NCBI GenBank assembly: GCA_964462535.1
Contig: CAYWXV010000005.1
Span: forward strand, 59,697-123,696
Origin: CAYWXV01 sp964462535
GTDB lineage: Bacteria > Bacteroidota > Ignavibacteria > OLB7
Direction: 5' to 3'
Length of the DNA: 64,000 nt
Shown here piece by piece: positions 58,749 to 64,000 of the stretch (the stretch's first letter is position 1; every line of letters begins with the position of its first letter). Made by a program: the position numbers and the translations under genes. Under the pieces are notes generated by a model. The model ran no database searches and had not been told where the DNA came from. It was given only the letters and a program-made list of their open reading frames with translations.

Positions 58749-60089
58749 ATGGGAATGAGCAAGAAGAAGGTCCTTGCCCTGGCCGAAGAGGCCAATGTTC
58801 AGTTTGTCAACCTTCAGTTCACCGACATCGTCGGTACGTTGAAGGCTGTCACGATTCCGGTATGGAAACTCGAGGATGCGATCGAGAACAACGTCTGGTT
58901 CGACGGCTCGTCGATCGAAGGCTTCACACGCATCCACGAAAGCGACATGTTCCTGAAGCCAGATCTCGACACGTTCGCCGTGATTCCGTGGACACGCGAC
59001 TCCGCCTCCGGCACACGCGCCCGCATCATTTGCGATGTCTTCATGCCGGACGGTGAGCCGTTCGCAGGAGACCCGCGCTACATCCTGAAAAAGCAGCTCG
59101 ATCGGGCAAAGAAGATGGGATACGTCTTCAATGTTGGTCCGGAGCTCGAGTTCTTCCTCTTCAAGCGCGAGAATGGCGGACTGTCGCCACAGCCGCATGA
59201 CGAGGCGGGATACTTCGACCAGACGACCGATGCCGCCAGCGAGATCCGTCAGGAGATGACGTTCGCCCTTCAGGCATTCGGCATCGATGTCGAAGCGCTC
59301 CATCACGAGGTGGCGATTGGCCAGCACGAGATCGACTTCCGCTACTGTGACGCCCTGGCCGGCGCCGACGCGGCAGTGACACTCCGCTTCGCGTTGAAGT
59401 CGATTGCGGCGCGACATGATCTGCATGCCACGTTCATGCCGAAGCCGATCGCCGGTATCAATGGCTCGGGTATGCACGTCCATCAGTCGCTCTTCACGAC
59501 GGACGGCGAGAATAAGATGTTCGATAAGAACGGCATCTATCACCTGAGCGAATTCGCCCAGAGCTTCATCGCCGGGCAGCTTCATCACATCAAGGCGTTG
59601 AACGCTGTTATCAACCCGACGGTGAACAGCTACAAGCGTCTTGTGGTTGGGTACGAGGCGCCGGTGAACGTCGCGTGGGGCCAGCGAAATCGGTCGGTCC
59701 TTATCCGTGTTCCCCGCTATACGCCCGGGCGCGAGAAGGCTGTACGTGTCGAGATCCGTTGCCCCGATCCGGCCGCAAATCCATACCTGGCCTTCGCCGT
59801 TCTCCTGGCTGCCGGTCTCGACGGAGTGGACAAGCAGATGAAGGCGCCGGAGCCGGTCGAGGACGACATCTTCGAGATGTCGCAGGACGAAATCGCCAGC
59901 CGCGGCATCGGATCGGTCGCGTACGATCTGCGCGACGCGCTGGAGTCGTTGAAGGAGGATGAGGTGGTTCGCGGCGCGCTCGGGGAGTTCACCTTCGAGA
60001 AGTTCTATCAGGCGAAGATGCAGGAGTGGGACAACTATCGCTTTGCCGTGTCACAGTGGGAGCTCGATCAGTATCTCGAGATCCACTAG
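58749..60089 (+). CDS. glnA: Glutamine synthetase, type I (alpha subtype)
   Basis: 446 residues, dodecameric enzyme making glutamine from glutamate, ammonia and ATP. Landmarks: LQFTDIVGTLKAVTIP, WFDGSSIEGFTRIHESDMFLKPD, GPELEFFLF, HHEVAIGQHEIDFRY (metal site), AGINGSGMHVHQSLF, NPTVNSYKRLVVGYEAPVNVAWGQRNRSVLIRVP and the RVEIRCPDPAANPYLAF segment. Its length, and absence of the Tyr motif adenylylated in enteric enzymes, place it in the alpha subtype, so activity is probably controlled by feedback or a binding protein rather than adenylylation. AGGAG lies upstream of the ATG. Its TAG stop is the first base triplet of repeat copy 3. Confidence 0.96.
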   Translation: MGMSKKKVLALAEEANVQFVNLQFTDIVGTLKAVTIPVWKLEDAIENNVWFDGSSIEGFTRIHESDMFLKPDLDTFAVIPWTRDSASGTRARIICDVFMPDGEPFAGDPRYILKKQLDRAKKMGYVFNVGPELEFFLFKRENGGLSPQPHDEAGYFDQTTDAASEIRQEMTFALQAFGIDVEALHHEVAIGQHEIDFRYCDALAGADAAVTLRFALKSIAARHDLHATFMPKPIAGINGSGMHVHQSLFTTDGENKMFDKNGIYHLSEFAQSFIAGQLHHIKALNAVINPTVNSYKRLVVGYEAPVNVAWGQRNRSVLIRVPRYTPGREKAVRVEIRCPDPAANPYLAFAVLLAAGLDGVDKQMKAPEPVEDDIFEMSQDEIASRGIGSVAYDLRDALESLKEDEVVRGALGEFTFEKFYQAKMQEWDNYRFAVSQWELDQYLEIH

Positions 60090-60133
60090 GAGGCTGTTAA
60101 GTAGCGCGCGATGCGCACGCGGCACTCCTCGTC
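60087..60133 (+). repeat. Dispersed stop-codon element, copy 3 (truncated)
   Basis: Begins TAGGAGGCTGTTAAGTAGCG at the glnA stop codon and keeps similarity for about 47 bases (CGCGCGAT, then CACTCCTCGTCG against CGCTCCTCATCG in copy 2). After that it runs into the glnA terminator, so only the left end survives. Left flank is CTAG, as in the other copies. Confidence 0.7.
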
Positions 60134-60142
60134 GTTGAAACG

Positions 60143-60182
60143 AAAAACGTCGGCTGGCCCTCTCCGGGTCGCCGACGTTTTT
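60143..60182 (+). terminator. Intrinsic terminator of glnA
   Basis: Perfect 12-bp stem AAAAACGTCGGC (60143-60154) with 60171-60182, 16-base loop that can pair internally, followed by TCTTTACT. The mirrored A run makes it usable for the convergent minus-strand gene too. Confidence 0.88.
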
Positions 60183-60198
60183 CTTTACTCAGGACTTG

Positions 60199-60672
60199 CT
60201 AACGCAATTGCATCGTTCGCCCTCGCTCCTGTTCCCGCCCGTCGCGCACCCCAATAAGGAACTTGAAGTAGATATCGCAGTTCACGATGTCGGACGAGAT
60301 GATCTCGCCATCGATCGTCATCGTTGCCTGGAACCAGTTCGGACCCTCAACGATCTGACGCGTGCCAACCGTGAACGGCGCCCTATACGGCGGATGATCC
60401 ACTGGTGGGCCGAGTGGTACACCGTTTACAACGAACTGCACCGACGGTGTGCCAATCACCCCGGTCACGGTCGCGGTTGCGTACACGGTGTCAGGGTAAG
60501 GCGTGTTCGAGAATTCGATGATCTCGCCCGGCACAGGACTGGTAAGCTCAATCGTTGGCTCCAACGACGATCGCTCTACGGGGTCCAGGACCCGCGCGGT
60601 CGACGACATCGCACTCAAGACTCCGGCGATAGCTACCAACGCCGGGATCGGTATTCGTGTTCGAGGGTTCAT
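60199..60672 (-). CDS. Small exported protein with Ig-like stretch
   Basis: 157 residues from ATG 60672, chosen because GGAG lies 8 bases upstream (it falls between this ATG and another in-frame one at 60678). Signal peptide MNPRTRIPIPALVAIAGVLSAMSSTA. The mature part is beta-rich with TIELTSPVPGEIIEFSNTPYPDTVYATATVTGVIGTPSVQFVVNGVPLG, similar to bacterial Ig-like or PKD-like modules, though no family can be named. Lies 75 bases after the choice-of-anchor-B gene on the same strand, so probably in its operon. Confidence 0.65.
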   Translation of the reverse strand: MNPRTRIPIPALVAIAGVLSAMSSTARVLDPVERSSLEPTIELTSPVPGEIIEFSNTPYPDTVYATATVTGVIGTPSVQFVVNGVPLGPPVDHPPYRAPFTVGTRQIVEGPNWFQATMTIDGEIISSDIVNCDIYFKFLIGVRDGREQERGRTMQLR

Positions 60673-60747
60673 GCGCATTCTCCAATGTGAACGGTGCTCT
60701 CGTCCGCATGAACACGTCAACTCGCCGATCTTCTCACAGCCGTGACG

Positions 60748-63195
60748 CTAACGCGCAACGACAAACGTCCCGACCGCAATCCCATCTCCACTCTTCATCC
60801 GCCAGCGATATGCGCCCGATGGGAGTACCGCGACAGGAAGGTGGAGCCGGAGCTCGCCGGTATTCGCTGTCACGTTTTCGAGTCGAAGCCGAAGTATGCC
60901 GCGGGCATCGACGACGTCCAACGTGCCGTTTGTCAACACGCGATCAAGCTGGAGAACGAGGTCGGCATCGCTGGAGGCCGGGTTTGGATAGATGCCGCCA
61001 CTGATCCTTCGGAGATCGCCTCCGACACTTTCGGTCGGGGGTGTATCGGCGGTGGCGGTGTCCTGCAGCGTTGGACCCGGTCCACCTTCCGTCACTGCGA
61101 AGTCGTCGATTGCTCCCTCCACCAGCGACGGACGCCCAATATCGGAGCAGACGACGCGGAAGTACATGCTGTCCGAAAGTGTGACGTAGTCCCGGATCCT
61201 CGATGCGTTTCTCTTCCAGATATCGGGGGACTCCGTGATCGCTGCGATCCGCTTCCAGGTCCTGCCGTTGTCATTCGACAGGTACACCTCGAGCGTGTCG
61301 TCGGCCGGTGTGAGTGGATTCACGTTCCCCGAGAACCAATAGTTGGTGTTGACCCACGGATCGGTCGAATCCTTCAGGCGGAGCATCGGCGAGATCAGGT
61401 TCGTCGACCCGTTGTCGACGTCGTTTGCACCCGCACCATCCGCGGACGAGGCAACACCCGTGAAGAAGGCGAAGCGCCCTCCCGGAGTTGTTTGATCGCC
61501 GGGCTGCACGACTCGGTCGAATGCCTGCGTCTCTATCGGTTGTCCCCGCTCCCATCGTCCACCCGACACCGTGTCTGACGATAGACCGGTCTGCCATCCC
61601 GTATTGACCTCAACGTTGTCATGATACCCGCGATGAAGTTTGACGACGACATCCTCTTCGACAACGCGCGGCACCGTCACGCGCGTGGGACGATAGCCCC
61701 ATGCTCCGACGACGACATGATAGGCGCTATCCTTGGGCAGGATCAAGGTGTATGGGCCCGGCACGCTTGTCAGATCCATGTCGCGCTCTATCACGGAGAG
61801 GGAGAACGTCTCGATGGTATCGAGCGTCTCGGCATCGATGGCCCGGACACGGACGTCAGCCAAGGGTATCGGGCGGAGGAAGATGTCATGCTGTTCCCCC
61901 TGCTCCGTCCCCGACGCAGGCGCCAGGATCAGCTCACCCGTGTCGTCCAGATAATTCAATGCAGTGGCTCGATACGAGAGCGTGTCGACGGCGCCTGCCA
62001 GAACGTATTTCCCAAGCGCATCGGTGCGGATGGAACGACCTGAGCCGGGGAACCTGATCAACGCGTTCGGAACCGGGAATCCTGTCTCCTGATCCTTCAC
62101 GGTTCCAAATACCCTTCCCCTTCGCGCGCCGTTGAACTTGAACACATAGAGACCGTTCTGCATGTCGCTGGCAATGATTTTCCCGCTGGGGAAGTAAGGA
62201 TAGGTCTCCCAGTTGCCGTTGTACTGCGCCGCTGCCCCTTCGAACGTGTCGAAATAACCGACCTCCGCTGGCTCCCGCGGATTGGAGACGTCGATGATTC
62301 GTGTGCCGGCCGTGTACCAGGCGATTATCGCCAACGTTCCCTTGCGATGAACGTTGTGGATGATCTCCCCCGGGACCGGCGTGTAGTCAACCACCTTGGT
62401 GATGTTTTGCAGGTCCGCCCTATCCCAGATCTTCAGCGTTTTGGGCGTCGTGCCGATCTCATCCGTCGTCATGATGTACCGATGGTCCTCGGTGATGTCG
62501 GAATTATGCGTACCGGCACCGGGATAGCTGATGGACGTGACCAGTTGCGGGTTTCGACGATCCGTTCCAAGGTAGACTATGTCGAGCCGCCCGTTGTTGA
62601 TCGCCGACGTATACATCGTGTCCTTATAGATGATCGCGTCGTGTACATAGCGCTCGGTGTACTTTCCTACGACCGTCGGATGCTCGGCGTCGGGGAGAAG
62701 ATCGAAGATGATGGTCCCCTGGTTGGCGCCGGCGTTGACATTCGTACCATGGATATAGAGATAGCGGTCGTCGACCGATACGGTATGCCCCGTGCGGAAG
62801 ATCGACGTGTCGGATCGGACAAGCCGAGCGCTTGCAGGGAGATCATACAGGTCGATGATCTGAAGTCCCATTCCCCCCTCACTGACGACATAGGCGTAGT
62901 GCCCGAAGGTCTTCATCTCGCGCCAGCCGTTGTTCGGGCCGGGGATCTTTGTCACAAGCCGAACCGGCGTCTCGGAAATGTCGAGGATGTAGGTCCCATC
63001 GAAGCCCCCAAACAGAGCGTATTCACGACCATCAGGAGCGGTGTAGCCCCACAGAGCCGAGCTACGACCACCCGCGTTCGTCGGCTCCCAATGGTCGATC
63101 ATGGTTGTATTGTATGTCTCCGGAGTCCAGGTCTGCGCTGAAAGGGAGCCAACGCAGAGCAACAGTGCTCCGATCTGCAAGGCGATCCTGTGCAT
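60748..63195 (-). CDS. Choice-of-anchor-B family secreted protein with T9SS C-terminal domain
   Basis: 815 residues. Signal peptide MHRIALQIGALLLCVGSLSAQ; residues 22-360 are the choice-of-anchor-B region, an LVIVD/propeller-like fold (SSALWGYTAPDGREYALFGGFDGTYILDI, MKTFGHYAYVVSEGGMGLQIIDL, GTHNSDITEDHRYIMTTDE, GTLAIIAWYTAGTRIIDVSNPREPAEVGYFDT). Then comes a carboxypeptidase-regulatory-like domain (GRVFGTVKDQETGFPVPNALIRFPG), a fibronectin-like or discoidin-like portion (about 560-710) and a T9SS tail (GGIYPNPASSDADLVL ... GTFVVAR). Family function unknown; expected on the cell surface or secreted. The usual His-rich choice-of-anchor-B motifs are visible. Confidence 0.87.
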   Translation of the reverse strand: MHRIALQIGALLLCVGSLSAQTWTPETYNTTMIDHWEPTNAGGRSSALWGYTAPDGREYALFGGFDGTYILDISETPVRLVTKIPGPNNGWREMKTFGHYAYVVSEGGMGLQIIDLYDLPASARLVRSDTSIFRTGHTVSVDDRYLYIHGTNVNAGANQGTIIFDLLPDAEHPTVVGKYTERYVHDAIIYKDTMYTSAINNGRLDIVYLGTDRRNPQLVTSISYPGAGTHNSDITEDHRYIMTTDEIGTTPKTLKIWDRADLQNITKVVDYTPVPGEIIHNVHRKGTLAIIAWYTAGTRIIDVSNPREPAEVGYFDTFEGAAAQYNGNWETYPYFPSGKIIASDMQNGLYVFKFNGARRGRVFGTVKDQETGFPVPNALIRFPGSGRSIRTDALGKYVLAGAVDTLSYRATALNYLDDTGELILAPASGTEQGEQHDIFLRPIPLADVRVRAIDAETLDTIETFSLSVIERDMDLTSVPGPYTLILPKDSAYHVVVGAWGYRPTRVTVPRVVEEDVVVKLHRGYHDNVEVNTGWQTGLSSDTVSGGRWERGQPIETQAFDRVVQPGDQTTPGGRFAFFTGVASSADGAGANDVDNGSTNLISPMLRLKDSTDPWVNTNYWFSGNVNPLTPADDTLEVYLSNDNGRTWKRIAAITESPDIWKRNASRIRDYVTLSDSMYFRVVCSDIGRPSLVEGAIDDFAVTEGGPGPTLQDTATADTPPTESVGGDLRRISGGIYPNPASSDADLVLQLDRVLTNGTLDVVDARGILRLRLENVTANTGELRLHLPVAVLPSGAYRWRMKSGDGIAVGTFVVAR

Positions 63196-63351
63196 GGATT
63201 ACGTGTCAGTGAAGTGTATGCCGCCAACCCATCGTAACGGAGGAAAAGGGGGAATCCTGAGACGGGCCGGTTGGGAGGAAAGAGTAACAATACCGAAGAG
63301 TCGCGGAACCGACAAGGGGTAACATCGTGAACGAATTGTAGCTTCTGGACC

Positions 63352-63972
63352 ATGAATACCGCTGAATCGATCATTGCCGGGCGTCTGATTGCGGTGCTCC
63401 GGCTACACGATGCCGGTCACGCCCTTGAATGTGCCCATGCCGTTGCTGACGGGGGAATCACCACGATCGAAGTCACATCGACCGTCCCCGAATTTGAAAC
63501 GGTGATCCGCAGACTCAGTATGCGTACAGACCTGATGGTTGGGGCCGGCACCATCCTGGACCAGAGGAGTGCCGTGCAGGCAGTAGACGCGGGCGCGCAC
63601 TTCTGCGCAAGCCCCGTGACCGATCCGCGGCTGGTGGAGGACATCCTGAGACGTGGTGTGATGGCGATGCCGGGCGCTCTTACCCCGACAGAGATTGCGT
63701 ACGCTCATTCGCTGGGGGCTGCGATCGTCAAGGTATTCCCGATGCCATCGCACGGGGTCTCATACATCAAGGCAATACGTGGACCGCTCCCACACATCCC
63801 CCTCGCTCCCTCCGGAGGCGTAACGCTCGACACCGGCGCCCCCCTCCTGCACGCCGGTAGCGCGGCACTGAATGTCGGGTCGTGGTTGACGCATGCAAAG
63901 GATGGTGAGCTGTTGTCGATAGAGGAAGTGACGCATCGTGCAAGGCTGCTAGTGACGGCAATCAGAGAGTAA
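63352..63972 (+). CDS. eda: 2-dehydro-3-deoxy-phosphogluconate aldolase (KDPG/KHG aldolase)
   Basis: 206 residues; class I aldolase splitting 2-keto-3-deoxy-6-phosphogluconate to pyruvate and glyceraldehyde-3-phosphate. Expected residues: Glu40 in GGITTIEVTST (general base) and Lys127 in GAAIVKVFP (Schiff base), with the phosphate-binding LAPSGGVTLD loop and FCASPVTDP. Substrate could be KDPG, hydroxy-ketoglutarate or a related sugar acid. No Entner-Doudoroff dehydratase is in view, so the pathway is uncertain. It opens a plus-strand gene cluster at the window end. Confidence 0.9.
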   Translation: MNTAESIIAGRLIAVLRLHDAGHALECAHAVADGGITTIEVTSTVPEFETVIRRLSMRTDLMVGAGTILDQRSAVQAVDAGAHFCASPVTDPRLVEDILRRGVMAMPGALTPTEIAYAHSLGAAIVKVFPMPSHGVSYIKAIRGPLPHIPLAPSGGVTLDTGAPLLHAGSAALNVGSWLTHAKDGELLSIEEVTHRARLLVTAIRE

Positions 63973-64000
63973 TCGGCTCTCCCATCTCCGCGGCTCCGCG

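Noticed and set aside
58605..59588. 327-codon minus-strand open frame opposite glnA
   Set aside because: Mirror of the highly biased glnA codons; the glutamine synthetase motifs on the plus strand are decisive.
62347..63141. 264-codon plus-strand open frame opposite the choice-of-anchor-B gene
   Set aside because: Antisense shadow of a protein with clear signal peptide, family and T9SS tail.

Overview
The window looks like a chromosome segment from a free-living Gram-negative bacterium of the Bacteroidota/Chlorobiota (FCB) side of the tree. Four things point there. At least nine large secreted proteins end in a type IX secretion (T9SS)-like C-terminal domain. Several promoters fit the Bacteroidota pattern TTG-N20-TAnnTTTG rather than the E. 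coli -35/-10. There is a membrane LuxR regulator next to a DUF4199 protein, a pair common in that group. The membrane pyrophosphatase has a divergent signature of the kind I associate with that group. The GC-rich composition and the SBBP/Ig-like giant proteins would suit Ignavibacteria/Kapaibacteria relatives, but that placement is inference.

Layout. 1-3.1 kb: end of an unknown gene, then a tightly overlapping operon of an FKBP lipoprotein, a one-span membrane protein, a DUF3891 protein and thiamine pyrophosphokinase. 3.2-10.2 kb: exported proteins (M12-type metallopeptidase with T9SS tail, lipoprotein, FG-GAP/VCBS protein with T9SS tail, tandem-PDZ protein). 10.3-31.1 kb: four giant tandem paralogues on the minus strand, each with a seven-unit SBBP propeller, a stack of 6 or 11 Ig/PKD-like repeats, a cohesin-like domain and a T9SS tail. 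31.5-36.6 kb: type 2 IPP isomerase, polyprenyl synthase, HPr and a membrane pyrophosphatase. 36.7-42 kb: regulators and small proteins (LuxR, DUF4199, YceI, B3/B4 protein, BNR protein, outer-membrane-like protein). 42.3-46.7 kb: tRNA-Lys(CTT) divergent from a lipoprotein/DUF2071 cluster, a TPR protein and a FecR-like protein. 46.8-49.5 kb: minus-strand operon DUF177-rpmF-hypothetical-cutA-Nudix, then Hsp20. 49.9-56.5 kb: BNR protein and a respiratory group (membrane Fe-S oxidoreductase, NDH-2, cytochrome c). 56.8-64 kb: purB, Lrp-type regulator, glnA, a secreted protein, a choice-of-anchor-B protein and KDPG aldolase.

The most unusual structure is a dispersed element of about 155 bp with terminal inverted repeats. 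Two full copies and one truncated copy all begin at a CTAG tetranucleotide whose TAG is the stop codon of a gene; the copy at 46.7 kb lies between convergent genes and supplies or abuts both stop codons. The second notable structure is the 20.8 kb array of giant T9SS paralogues, whose repeat order is conserved from copy to copy except for one apparent five-repeat contraction.
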